This document shows, piece after piece, positions 7,887 through 15,306 of a stretch of 17,616 nt of DNA. The notes beneath the pieces were generated by a model, which searched no databases, was not told the DNA's origin, and saw nothing but the letters and a program-made list of their open reading frames with translations. Position numbers and translations under genes: made by a program. The stretch is from an uncultured Eudoraea sp. (lineage in GTDB: Bacteria; Bacteroidota; Bacteroidia; Flavobacteriales; Flavobacteriaceae). The DNA lies in the NCBI GenBank assembly GCA_905479615.1, contig CAJQNH010000084.1, forward strand, positions 1 through 17,616, given 5' to 3'. The first letter of the stretch is position 1, and every line of letters begins with the position of its first letter.

Positions 7887-7970
7887 ATGTCTGTTTTTTT
7901 TGTAATCGTATTCTTTTTATTGGCTATCAATTTGGTTCTTCTTGTTTTTAGTGCGAACAGAGCTAAATAA
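7887..7970 (+). CDS. Putative 27-residue single-TM small protein
   Basis: A short ORF starts at the ATG at 7887 and stops at TAA 7968-7970. The product is almost one hydrophobic helix: residues 3-21 consist of V, F, I, L, A and one N. It ends with the short polar tail SANRAK, so it would sit in the inner membrane with the basic end probably in the cytoplasm. The stop codon abuts the left arm of a hairpin at 7971-8002. No clear promoter or ribosome-binding site is seen, and U-rich DNA readily produces such hydrophobic runs. It is a candidate only, and no known small-protein family was recognised. Confidence 0.3.
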   Translation: MSVFFVIVFFLLAINLVLLVFSANRAK

Positions 7971-8002
7971 AAAACTTCTCTCAAAAAAATGAAAGAAGTT
8001 TT
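7969..8002 (-). terminator. Terminator of the prolyl isomerase transcript (possibly bidirectional)
   Basis: AAAACTTCT (7971-7979) pairs with AGAAGTTTT (7994-8002). One C-A mismatch and two more pairs follow inward, around an 8-base A-rich loop. On the minus strand the stem runs into a T-run (complement of 7974-7969), as expected for the end of the isomerase mRNA about 60 bases after its stop. On the plus strand only four Ts follow, so termination there would be weaker. Confidence 0.6.
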
Positions 8003-8063
8003 ACTGAATTTAATAGATCTGTTTTAGGGTCTCCCCTTCTCTAATATTTTTTATGGGATATAA

Positions 8064-8996
8064 TTATTTAACCTCCATAAGTTCAACGTCAAAAACCAGG
8101 GTGGCATTTGGAGGTATTACTCCACCAGCACCAGCACTCCCATAACCAAGTTCAGAAGGAATTACAAAACGTGCCTTATCACCTACATTTAACAAACTAA
8201 TGCCCTCATCCCATCCGGGTATTACTTGTCCTATCCCTAATTGAAAATCAATAGGCTGATTGCGCTGGTAGGACGAATCAAATACTTGTCCGTTAGTCAA
8301 TGAACCTTCATAATGAACTGAAACCGTATTTCCTTTTGCTGCTTTATTACCACCCCCTTTTTTAAGAATCTTGTAACGAAGTCCACTGTTTGTTTTATCA
8401 AATCCAGAAGCAAGTTTTTCTAATTCTGCCTCTGCTTTATTTCTTTCTTCCTGTAGCCTAATTTCGCCTGAACTTTCAAAGGATTTAAAGGCTTCAACGG
8501 CATTCCAGGATTCTGCTTCGCTTCCTACACGAATAATCTCAAGGCTATTAATTGAATCTCCCTGGGCTATTTCATCAACAATATTCTGTCCTTCTATAAC
8601 ATTTCCGAAAACCGTGTGCTTATTATCCAACCATGGAGTAGCCACATGCGTAATGAAGAACTGACTTCCATTGGTGCCGGGGCCTGCATTAGCCATAGAA
8701 AGAACTCCAGGTTCTGTATGTTTTAGATCCGGGTGAAATTCGTCATCAAATTTATAACCAGGATCTCCTGTTCCAGTTCCCTGAGGACAACCTCCTTGAA
8801 TCATAAAATCTGGAATTACCCTATGAAAAGTAAGTCCGTCGTAATAAGGTATCTTTTTTGGTTTAGCACTATTTTCCAAGTTTCCTTCAGCCAGTGCTAC
8901 AAAATTACCTACAGTGCCAGGGGTCTTATCATAGGTTAATTTTACAGTTATTTCTCCTTTTGTAGTATTGAATTTTGCGTAAATTCCGTCTTGCAT
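8064..8996 (-). CDS. Dual-family peptidyl-prolyl isomerase: cyclophilin-FKBP fusion (CFBP)
   Basis: A 310-residue cytoplasmic protein carrying two unrelated prolyl cis-trans isomerase domains. Residues 1-160 are a PpiB-like cyclophilin with the catalytic Arg59 in FHRVIPDF, Q67, GTNGSQFFIT (107-116), W122 and H127. Residues 160-205 are a charged, probably helical linker (EIRLQEERNKAEAELEKL). Residues 206-310 are an FKBP domain with Y229, F239-D240, QVIPGW (257-262), Y285 and F302, all drug- and substrate-pocket positions. Both active sites look intact. The order cyclophilin then FKBP defines the CFBP dual immunophilins, previously described in Flavobacterium johnsoniae and some other bacteria. 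The likely role is folding of proline-rich clients. There is no signal peptide. A -7-like box lies 22 bases before the ATG, and a terminator follows, so it can be transcribed alone despite the M28 gene 110 bases upstream. Confidence 0.94.
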   Translation of the reverse strand: MQDGIYAKFNTTKGEITVKLTYDKTPGTVGNFVALAEGNLENSAKPKKIPYYDGLTFHRVIPDFMIQGGCPQGTGTGDPGYKFDDEFHPDLKHTEPGVLSMANAGPGTNGSQFFITHVATPWLDNKHTVFGNVIEGQNIVDEIAQGDSINSLEIIRVGSEAESWNAVEAFKSFESSGEIRLQEERNKAEAELEKLASGFDKTNSGLRYKILKKGGGNKAAKGNTVSVHYEGSLTNGQVFDSSYQRNQPIDFQLGIGQVIPGWDEGISLLNVGDKARFVIPSELGYGSAGAGGVIPPNATLVFDVELMEVK

Positions 8997-9018
8997 ATCT
9001 CATTTTTTTAATAAGCTG

Positions 9019-9026
9019 CAAAGGTA
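9019..9026 (-). promoter_or_regulatory. Candidate -7 promoter element for the prolyl isomerase
   Basis: TACCTTTG on the minus strand (9026-9019) matches TAnnTTTG exactly. It lies 22 bases before the isomerase ATG. No TTTG is found at the usual -33 distance, so support is partial. Confidence 0.4.
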
Positions 9027-9106
9027 ATAAATTTAAATTGACAGCTGTTTATTTTATCCCTCTTATAGGTCGTATTTGGCAGTAATTTAGAAATGGCAAG
9101 GAAGTA

Positions 9107-10504
9107 TTATTTACCTCCTTCCATATTTGTTGCACTTGTTCCGTATTTATCAAATAGATATACCAAACTGGCCATTGTGGCCGCACCAAGTTCCAGTTCA
9201 CGTCTATTAATGTGCTTAAATGTATCAATCTCAGCATGGTGATAGTCGAAATACCGCTGCGAATCGGGACGCAATCCCGCAAGTACAATTTGATCATTTT
9301 TCAGAGGGTCAATATCGGCACCACTGCCTCCTTTTTCAAACAAATGAACCAGATATGGTTCAAAAAGAGGTTTCCACCTTAAAATTTTGGTAAAATCGGT
9401 TTCCTGGCAGTCAAAAGAAAATCCTCTGGGTGTAAAACCCCCAGAATCACTTTCTAAAGCAAATATGTGTTTCTCTTTCTTGTTTAATGCAATCTCCGCA
9501 TAGGTAGTTGCGCCTTTTAAGCCGTTTTCTTCATTCATAAATAGTACTACACGGATTGTTCGTTTAGGGATATATCCCGTTATGCTCAGTAACCGAAGAA
9601 CCTCCATGCTCTGAACGCAACCGGCACCATCATCATGGGAACCATCACCAAGATCCCAGGAGTCAAGATGGCCGCCAACTACTATTATTTCTTCGGGATA
9701 TGTACTGCCCTTTATTTCTCCGATAACATTGTAAGATTGAACATCCTGAAGTTGCCTGCAATTTTGTTTAAAATAAAATTTTATCTCCGGATTAAGTTTC
9801 AATGTAGTGCTTAGCAATTCAGCACCATTGGTACTTATGGCTGCAGCTGGAATCCTATTATTTATAGACGTTTCTCCATAACTCATTGCTCCAGTATGCG
9901 GATAATCATCCAGACGAAGGCTCATGGAGCGAACAATAACCCCTAGAGCTCCATATTTTGAAGCTTCTTTAGCGCCGGAAGACCTTTGATCCACAGAAGC
10001 TGAATAGGATTCATGTGTATCAATATCGGTTGGGTCCATAGGTTTATTGTAAAAGACAATTTTACCTTCAATTTCACTACGACCGAGCTTTTCTAATTCT
10101 TCAATACCATTTACTTCTATAACATTCGCCTTGATACCGCCGGAAGGTGTGGCAATAGATCCGCCCAATGCACAAATAGGTACGTTATTCGTAATTCCTG
10201 GTTTACTTTCAATATAAGCAAATTCAGGTACACCCCTAACCCATTTAGGAACCATTACGGGTTGTAACCATACCCGATCCAGTCCGAGGGAATCCATTTT
10301 TTGCTTGGTATACTCCACTGCCTGTTCAGCCTGTACCGAACCTGTAAGTCGGCCCCCAATCTGATTGGATAAATAATTCAACCAATCATAGGCCTTTCCT
10401 TGAGTAAGTGATGCATTATAAAGTGATTTTAACTGTTCTTTGTCATCCGTTTGGGACCAGATAGGTCCAACTATTAAAAGAAGTAGCAGGCCTAAATTTC
10501 TCAT
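9107..10504 (-). CDS. Secreted M28-family zinc peptidase, carboxypeptidase Q-like
   Basis: A 465-residue exported metallopeptidase. Residues 1-18 are a signal peptide (leucine-rich core, likely cut after IWSQ). The M28 domain carries the two-zinc site: H279 and D281 in GGHLDSWD, the bridging Asp in GSHDDGAG (D291/D292), catalytic E325 with ligand E326 in MNEENG, D353 in ESDSGG, and the final His in DYHHAEID (422-423). An insertion at about 125-250, containing GKIVFYN and GALGVIV, resembles a protease-associated domain, the layout of carboxypeptidase Q/PGCP. It probably releases amino acids from peptides in the periplasm. Its ATG overlaps the stop codon of the polyphosphate kinase gene as ATGA, fixing the start and showing translational coupling. 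Length is typical. Confidence 0.92.
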   Translation of the reverse strand: MRNLGLLLLLIVGPIWSQTDDKEQLKSLYNASLTQGKAYDWLNYLSNQIGGRLTGSVQAEQAVEYTKQKMDSLGLDRVWLQPVMVPKWVRGVPEFAYIESKPGITNNVPICALGGSIATPSGGIKANVIEVNGIEELEKLGRSEIEGKIVFYNKPMDPTDIDTHESYSASVDQRSSGAKEASKYGALGVIVRSMSLRLDDYPHTGAMSYGETSINNRIPAAAISTNGAELLSTTLKLNPEIKFYFKQNCRQLQDVQSYNVIGEIKGSTYPEEIIVVGGHLDSWDLGDGSHDDGAGCVQSMEVLRLLSITGYIPKRTIRVVLFMNEENGLKGATTYAEIALNKKEKHIFALESDSGGFTPRGFSFDCQETDFTKILRWKPLFEPYLVHLFEKGGSGADIDPLKNDQIVLAGLRPDSQRYFDYHHAEIDTFKHINRRELELGAATMASLVYLFDKYGTSATNMEGGK

Positions 10505-11382
10505 TTTTCTTTTTCTAATTGGGATTTATAAGTTTCAATATTAGCTTTTATTTTATCATCAAGCTCTGGTTCCTTAATATCTTTGTAATTTTTTAACGAT
10601 TCTAACAAAATAGTAGCTACAATTAATCTCGAAGCACGCTTATTATCCGCAGGAATGACAAACCACGGCGCATTGGTTTTAGATGTTCTATTAATGGCTT
10701 CCTCATAACATTGCTGATAATCATCCCAAAGATTGCGTTCTTTTAGATCACCAGGTGAGAATTTCCAATTTTTTTCTTGAAGACGCAATCTCCTCAATAA
10801 TCGCTGTCTTTGTTCTTCTTTAGAAATATTCAAAAAGAATTTGAAAACAAGGGTTCCATTTTCAGTGATATGGCGTTCAAAATCATTAATCTGTTTATAC
10901 CGTTTGTCCCAGAAAGATTTATCAATATCGGCCACCGTATTAATATTCGGAATATTCTCGCTTAAAATATACTCCGGATGGACCTTAGTTACCAATACAT
11001 TTTCATAGTGGGTTCTGTTAAACACTCCAAATTTCCCTTTTGGCGGGAGCGCAATATAATGTCTCCAAATATAATCATGATCCAGCTCAAGTTCCGTTGG
11101 CACTTTAAAACTATGTACAACCACTCCCCTAACATTGCAATCTTTAAACACTTCACGAATAAGACTATCCTTACCAGAAGTATCCATCCCTTGCAAACAA
11201 ATCAGGACGGCGTATTTGCCATGCGCATATAGTGTATTTTGAAAATCACCTAAATCTTCACGCAATTTTTCCAGTTGTTTTTTGAGTTCCTTGTCTGTGC
11301 TGTCAAGGTTTTCAGAAGTATTTATATCTGCCAATTTTAGTTTAGAAACTACTTTATAGGAGGTTATATCGATTTTCTTCAT
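10501..11382 (-). CDS. ppk2: PPK2-family polyphosphate:nucleotide phosphotransferase
   Basis: A 293-residue cytoplasmic kinase that moves phosphate between polyphosphate and nucleotides. A P-loop reads G65-MDTSGKD-S73. The second conserved motif FNRTHYE (121-127) matches the FxRxxY/H pattern of PPK2, and the arginine-rich lid helix RQRLLRRLRLQEKNWKF follows. Further family blocks are KVPTELELDHDYIWR (93-107) and APWFVIPADNK near the C-terminus. The single-domain length fits short PPK2 enzymes, whose AMP, ADP or GDP preference cannot be fixed by eye. The gene heads an operon with the M28 peptidase (4-base overlap). It diverges from the helical Cys-repeat protein gene. Confidence 0.92.
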   Translation of the reverse strand: MKKIDITSYKVVSKLKLADINTSENLDSTDKELKKQLEKLREDLGDFQNTLYAHGKYAVLICLQGMDTSGKDSLIREVFKDCNVRGVVVHSFKVPTELELDHDYIWRHYIALPPKGKFGVFNRTHYENVLVTKVHPEYILSENIPNINTVADIDKSFWDKRYKQINDFERHITENGTLVFKFFLNISKEEQRQRLLRRLRLQEKNWKFSPGDLKERNLWDDYQQCYEEAINRTSKTNAPWFVIPADNKRASRLIVATILLESLKNYKDIKEPELDDKIKANIETYKSQLEKEK

Positions 11383-11421
11383 GAGTTGAATATATAATAT
11401 TTTGTTGTCCTAATAAAGGCT

Positions 11422-11429
11422 CAAATTTA
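11422..11429 (-). promoter_or_regulatory. Candidate -7 promoter element for ppk2 and the M28 peptidase
   Basis: TAAATTTG on the minus strand (11429-11422) matches TAnnTTTG and lies 39 bases before the ppk2 ATG. A TTG/TTTG box at -33 is missing. Confidence 0.33.
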
Positions 11430-11571
11430 AAAATAACCTTTTATCCTTAATAATGCGCCATTCGACCTTTAATAGGGAAAGACCGGGTAATTAAACGAAT
11501 AAATAAGGCGAGGGATGCGATGCTCTTTATCTTTACCCTGCCTAAATTTTACATAATCAATACTTTAAGCT

Positions 11572-12264
11572 ATGAAGGTCTTTTACACCATTCTAATGTT
11601 CCTTGTGCTTTTCTCTATGTCTTCTTTTGATATGAGTAAGGCATGTGATTATGCAGGGTCCAATATCGGGTACATCAAATCACAGACCGAACGGGCTCTT
11701 GCGGCAGCAGACATTAATACTTCGCGTTTCTTTGCATACAAAGCCCTGAATGCCATTGAAAAATCGAAAGAACAAATTGAGGCCTGCGGTTGCGATTATG
11801 CCAAAGAGAATATTTATGAAGGTCTGGATAACCTAAAGAAAGCTACCAGAGTTTCTTCCTTAAACGGCGCTAAAATACTCCTAACAAGAGCATTGGACAA
11901 CTCTTCCGGAAGCCTTGAAGCTATAAGAGATCATGAAGAGCACCAGGGAAGTTTATATGCCAATGATATGTTGGTAATGAATACAATAAGTGCAGAAAAA
12001 CAAAAATTAAGCATGGTAATGCCGGTTGGCAAAGAACTGGAACGAAAAATTGATCAGTCGCTGGTAAATTACCAAAATTCTCTGGACGAGGTAGTTAATA
12101 GTGTAGAATGCAAAGAGGCCTACGAGTTTGCAAATAAAATTTACGAGCGTTGTGAACAGGAACTTCTTAAGCCGGGGCTTACCGAAGCCAAAAAATATTA
12201 CAATTTGAGGACAAAACAAATTACAGCACTCGCCCTTGATAAATTAAAGGATTGCAATCATTAG
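11572..12264 (+). CDS. Secreted helical protein with cysteine-bounded repeats, unknown function
   Basis: A 230-residue protein not assigned to any family. Residues 1-19 are a likely signal peptide (hydrophobic run ILMFLVLFSMSS), so the mature form is periplasmic or extracellular. The rest is predicted mostly helical and charged. Cysteines are at 25, 72, 74, 180, 194 and 228. Residues 25-72 and 74-121 both begin CDYA-x-x-NI and have similar A/L spacing (AYKALNAI against LTRALDNS, each followed by an EA-I or EAI end). Residues 180-228 again start with C-x-x-A and end in Cys at the same distance, suggesting three roughly 48-residue helical-hairpin repeats. The cysteines probably form disulfides after export. 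It is transcribed alone, divergent from ppk2 and convergent with the sigma-54 activator. TATCTTTA (11528-11535) is a 7/8 match to the -7 box. Confidence 0.78.
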   Translation: MKVFYTILMFLVLFSMSSFDMSKACDYAGSNIGYIKSQTERALAAADINTSRFFAYKALNAIEKSKEQIEACGCDYAKENIYEGLDNLKKATRVSSLNGAKILLTRALDNSSGSLEAIRDHEEHQGSLYANDMLVMNTISAEKQKLSMVMPVGKELERKIDQSLVNYQNSLDEVVNSVECKEAYEFANKIYERCEQELLKPGLTEAKKYYNLRTKQITALALDKLKDCNH

Positions 12265-12317
12265 TATACAAGGATTTTCTGTGACTACTTTATTGAATTT
12301 ACCTGTTTATAAATCAG

Positions 12318-13481
12318 CTATTTACTCGCAAACAGTGTTACGTCTTCTTCGGTAATTTCTGCACCACCTAGTATAATTAAGCGTTCGACCACATTTCTTA
12401 ATTCTCGAATATTACCCGTCCAATCATAACTTTTTAAGAGTTCAAGAGCTTTTTTGGTAAACTTTTTGGTAACTACCCCTTGCTCAGACGCGATTTTGTG
12501 GGCAAAATGATCTATTAGAAGCGGAATATCATTCCTTCTGTCATTCAATGATGGCACATTTATAAGTATAACGGCCAAACGATGATATAGATCTTCTCTA
12601 AATTTTCCTTCTGCTATTTCATGCTGAAGATCCTTGTTGGTGGCAGCAATTACGCGAACATCAACTTTAATATCCTTGTCGGTACCAACCCTCGAGATTT
12701 TACTCTCTTGCAAAGCTCTAAGCACTTTAGCCTGAGCTGAAAGACTCATATCTCCAATCTCATCCAAAAAGATAGTACCTTTATTCGCAGCCTCAAATTT
12801 ACCGGCTCTATCTCTCACCGCCGAAGTAAAAGCCCCTTTTACGTGGCCAAATAACTCGCTTTCAATTAATTCCGAAGGGATTGCCGCACAATTTACTTCA
12901 ATAAATGGTGCTCCACTACGGTTACTTTTTTCATGTACCCAATGGGCAACAAGTTCCTTTCCTGTGCCATTTGATCCAGTTATTAAAACTCTTGCATCTG
13001 TTGGTGCGACCTTATCTATCATGTCCTTGATAGTAGTAATCTCCTTACTTTGCCCAATCATTTCATAGCCTTTACTAACTTTCTTCTTTAAGATCTTGTT
13101 TTCCTGAACAAGTTCCTTTTTATCCAACGCATTCCGTACTGTTGTTAGAAGTCTGTTTAAATCGGGTGGTTTGGAGATGTAGTCAAAAGCCCCTAACCTC
13201 ATTGTATTTACAGCAGTATCCAAGTCCCCATGTCCTGAAATCATGATAAAGGGTATTTCCGGTTTAATTTTTTTTGCTGCCTGTAAGACTTCAACACCAT
13301 CCATTTTGGGCATTTTTATATCACAAAGGGCAAGGTCATAGTCCGATTTTTTAATCATCTCCAGACCAATTGAACCATCTTCTGCCCAATCCACTTCATA
13401 CATTTCGCTTTCTTCAGATAAAATCTTAACTAAAACCCTACGGATAGCTGCTTCATCTTCTATAACCAGTATTTTTGACAT
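12318..13481 (-). CDS. Sigma-54 activator response regulator (REC-AAA+) lacking a DNA-binding domain
   Basis: A 387-residue NtrC-type response regulator. The receiver domain (2-120) has acidic D9/E10, phosphoacceptor D54 (ALCDIKMP), S82 and K104. A helical linker (120-140) leads to the AAA+ ATPase (142-387) with Walker A GSNGTGKE (169-176), the sigma-54 contact loop GAFTSA (216-221, normally GAFTGA), Walker B FLDE (238-241), Arg fingers in FREDLYHR, and WTGNIRELRN. It ends just after the ATPase lid at LFASK, with no Fis-type HTH; NtrC has about 80 more residues. Minus-strand sequence beyond the stop shows no HTH in any frame, so this is not a recent truncation. The start at 13481 (MSKILVIEDE) is preferred over the longer frame from 13550, which would run 59 bases into the preceding gene. 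It is the last gene of a five-gene operon. Confidence 0.93.
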   Translation of the reverse strand: MSKILVIEDEAAIRRVLVKILSEESEMYEVDWAEDGSIGLEMIKKSDYDLALCDIKMPKMDGVEVLQAAKKIKPEIPFIMISGHGDLDTAVNTMRLGAFDYISKPPDLNRLLTTVRNALDKKELVQENKILKKKVSKGYEMIGQSKEITTIKDMIDKVAPTDARVLITGSNGTGKELVAHWVHEKSNRSGAPFIEVNCAAIPSELIESELFGHVKGAFTSAVRDRAGKFEAANKGTIFLDEIGDMSLSAQAKVLRALQESKISRVGTDKDIKVDVRVIAATNKDLQHEIAEGKFREDLYHRLAVILINVPSLNDRRNDIPLLIDHFAHKIASEQGVVTKKFTKKALELLKSYDWTGNIRELRNVVERLIILGGAEITEEDVTLFASK

Positions 13482-13491
13482 GCTTTTATTA

Positions 13492-14370
13492 TTAAAAAAT
13501 TGATATTTTAAATCCCGCTTTCCAGTAAAGACCTCCAGCCTTTTTATCATTTAAAGTATATACTTTTTCCCTCTTATTATTTCTCAGCAAACCTGATTGG
13601 TTTAACGTAACTCCGGCAACCCCATAAAAAGACATACGCTTACTAATATTATATTGGTAACCTAAAGCGCTTACAATAGCCGAAAGCGAAACAGAGGATC
13701 CGAATTCACCATCCGGCAAAAGAATGTCATTTTGCACATTTACAAAGTAACCGTCCAAAAATAGTGCCATTTGTATGGTGTGCTTATCTTTTAAGTGATA
13801 TCTAAAATCCGTTCTGGGAATTCCCAGGGTGTAAGACCAGGACCTGTGAAACCGCTTGTGATAATTAACTAGTGGCAGAGGAAAAGGCAGACCGGTAGTA
13901 CTATTATAGGTTAGGCCTAATATTAATCTAAAGGGTTTATCAACATCCTTTTTCTCCTTCCACATAGTTGCAGTAAGGTTTAATAAAAAGTCATCTCCCT
14001 GAAGGCCATTTACCAAATTAGAGGCTATTCTTGGAGTTACAATACCCACAAATCGCCAGTCATCATTTACATTAAAAATATAGCCCACATTAAGATCAAT
14101 GACATAAAGTGTATTCAATTCACTGGAATCAAATGGATATTCCTTAGTGATTTCAAAATCTATAAGGTTAAACTCACCACCAAGCACCAAATACTTATCG
14201 AGGCCAACTTTAACAGGAACATTTAGTAAAAATCGGTAACGTGATGCATTGGTACCTGAATCTCCTTTCGGAAGTGAACTATATTCAACTCTCAAAATAT
14301 CTGTACTTTGAGCAAAACAAATTCCACTTAATAAAAGTAAGAACCAGAATAATCCAATACGTTTTACCAT
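13492..14370 (-). CDS. DUF6268-like outer-membrane beta-barrel protein
   Basis: A 292-residue protein with a signal peptide (residues 1-21, hydrophobic FWFLLLLSGICFAQ). The body consists of alternating hydrophobic/polar strands with turn-like G/N/D segments (for example YRFLLNVPVKVG, KYLVLGGEFNLIDF, GGLYWKAGFKISIF), and it ends in Phe, the usual C-terminus of outer-membrane barrels. This matches the DUF6268-type outer-membrane proteins of Bacteroidota as I remember them. No enzymatic motif is visible. It lies 49 bases after the mechanosensitive-channel gene and 10 bases before the response-regulator start, so it is inside the operon. A porin-like or envelope-structure role is only a guess. 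Confidence 0.8.
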   Translation of the reverse strand: MVKRIGLFWFLLLLSGICFAQSTDILRVEYSSLPKGDSGTNASRYRFLLNVPVKVGLDKYLVLGGEFNLIDFEITKEYPFDSSELNTLYVIDLNVGYIFNVNDDWRFVGIVTPRIASNLVNGLQGDDFLLNLTATMWKEKKDVDKPFRLILGLTYNSTTGLPFPLPLVNYHKRFHRSWSYTLGIPRTDFRYHLKDKHTIQMALFLDGYFVNVQNDILLPDGEFGSSVSLSAIVSALGYQYNISKRMSFYGVAGVTLNQSGLLRNNKREKVYTLNDKKAGGLYWKAGFKISIF

Positions 14371-14419
14371 TTTATTATTCTAGACTTACTATTTAAATTC
14401 ATTAATTCTTTTTATGCTT

Positions 14420-15304
14420 TTATTGTTTAAACAAATGAACATCTCGCTGAGGAAAAGGGATTTTGATATTGTTGTCCTTAAATTTAGAATCTATTACATA
14501 TCGAATTCTACTTTTTATTTTTAACGCTCTAAAACTGTCATTAATATAAAAATTGATTGAAAATAAAAGACTGGAATCCCCAAAATCATCAAAAAGAACA
14601 AATGGTTCCGGTTCTTTTAATATTTCTTTGTCATCAGCCAAACAGGAAAGCAGAACAGTTGACACTAGTTTGATATTACTTCCATAGGCCACTCCTACCT
14701 TAATTTCTTCTCTGGTAATATTATTGTTTTGGGTATAGTTATAAACAATATCACTCATAAATTTGTGATTGGGTATAATTATCACCCTATCATCTCGTGT
14801 AAGAGCTCTTGTGGTTCTCAATTTTATTTCAACTACCTTACCAACCTTACCCTCAGTTTCGACAATATCTCCCACTTGAAGCGATTTATCGGTAATGATA
14901 AAAATACCTCCAATAATGTCCTGGAATAGTTCTTGTAGTGCCAGGCCTAAACCAACAAATAAAGCAGCTGAAGCTGTTATAAGAAGTGTTATATCTATGC
15001 CCCCGGCGCTCAGGGTAATCAGTATTACCACCAGATAGACCAGATACTTGATAAATTTAAAGATACTTATGAACTTTAACTTATCATCACCTTTCATTTT
15101 ATTTGTATAAAATCTCCTTATCGCATTTAATACAAAATGGCTAATAAAGAAAGTAATAATAATTACAAGTAAAAGTCCAATTGTTATATGAATTGAATTC
15201 TGTCCTTCACCCAGATGAAGTCCCCAATTCAAAAAGTCATAAATGGAGTCCCAAACATCTTCCCCAATGAATTTCTCCACTTTGCCAGTTTTCTTGTCTT
15301 GCAT
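14420..15304 (-). CDS. MscS-family mechanosensitive ion channel
   Basis: A 294-residue inner-membrane channel that opens under membrane tension to release solutes. Three transmembrane helices lie at about 40-60, 80-101 and 105-137. The third is the pore helix, rich in A/G (LLITASAALFVGLGLALQ) and followed by the conserved FQDIIGGIFI. The beta domain follows with VGDIVE, the GKV-x-x-I segment, TTRA and IIIPNHKF, then an alpha/beta C-terminal domain ending FPQRDVHLFKQ. Length is that of the small MscS type. The start at 15304 lies two bases after the permease stop codon (TAATCATG). An in-frame ATG at 15322 inside the permease gene is the alternative. It may protect the envelope against osmotic shock alongside the other operon genes. 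Confidence 0.92.
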   Translation of the reverse strand: MQDKKTGKVEKFIGEDVWDSIYDFLNWGLHLGEGQNSIHITIGLLLVIIITFFISHFVLNAIRRFYTNKMKGDDKLKFISIFKFIKYLVYLVVILITLSAGGIDITLLITASAALFVGLGLALQELFQDIIGGIFIITDKSLQVGDIVETEGKVGKVVEIKLRTTRALTRDDRVIIIPNHKFMSDIVYNYTQNNNITREEIKVGVAYGSNIKLVSTVLLSCLADDKEILKEPEPFVLFDDFGDSSLLFSINFYINDSFRALKIKSRIRYVIDSKFKDNNIKIPFPQRDVHLFKQ

Positions 15305-15306
15305 GA

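Larger units (their letters stand above)
7611..8063. other. Long intergenic region between the peroxiredoxin and the prolyl isomerase
   Basis: About 450 AT-rich bases with no long gene. Contents in order: an inverted repeat AGTTTAA-TAT-TTAAACT (7684-7700), the palindrome GCTTAAGC (7702-7709), a start-less minus-strand frame (7694-7822), an ATTGAA-GAA-TTCAAT repeat (7748-7762), a 27-codon hydrophobic plus-strand ORF (7887-7970), and a hairpin (7971-8002). No tRNA, known riboswitch or insertion-sequence end was recognised. Confidence 0.6.

Noticed and set aside
9100..9118. Hairpin at the end of the M28 peptidase gene
   Set aside because: A 6-bp stem with a G-U pair partly inside the coding region and no T-run after it; not a convincing terminator.
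9049..9297. Minus-strand 82-codon open frame
   Set aside because: It overlaps the well-supported 3' end of the M28 peptidase gene in another frame and lacks family features.
13482..13550. Longer N-terminus of the response regulator starting at 13550
   Set aside because: It would add 23 residues before the receiver domain and overlap the barrel gene by 59 bases. Receiver domains normally begin directly as in MSKILVIEDE at 13481.
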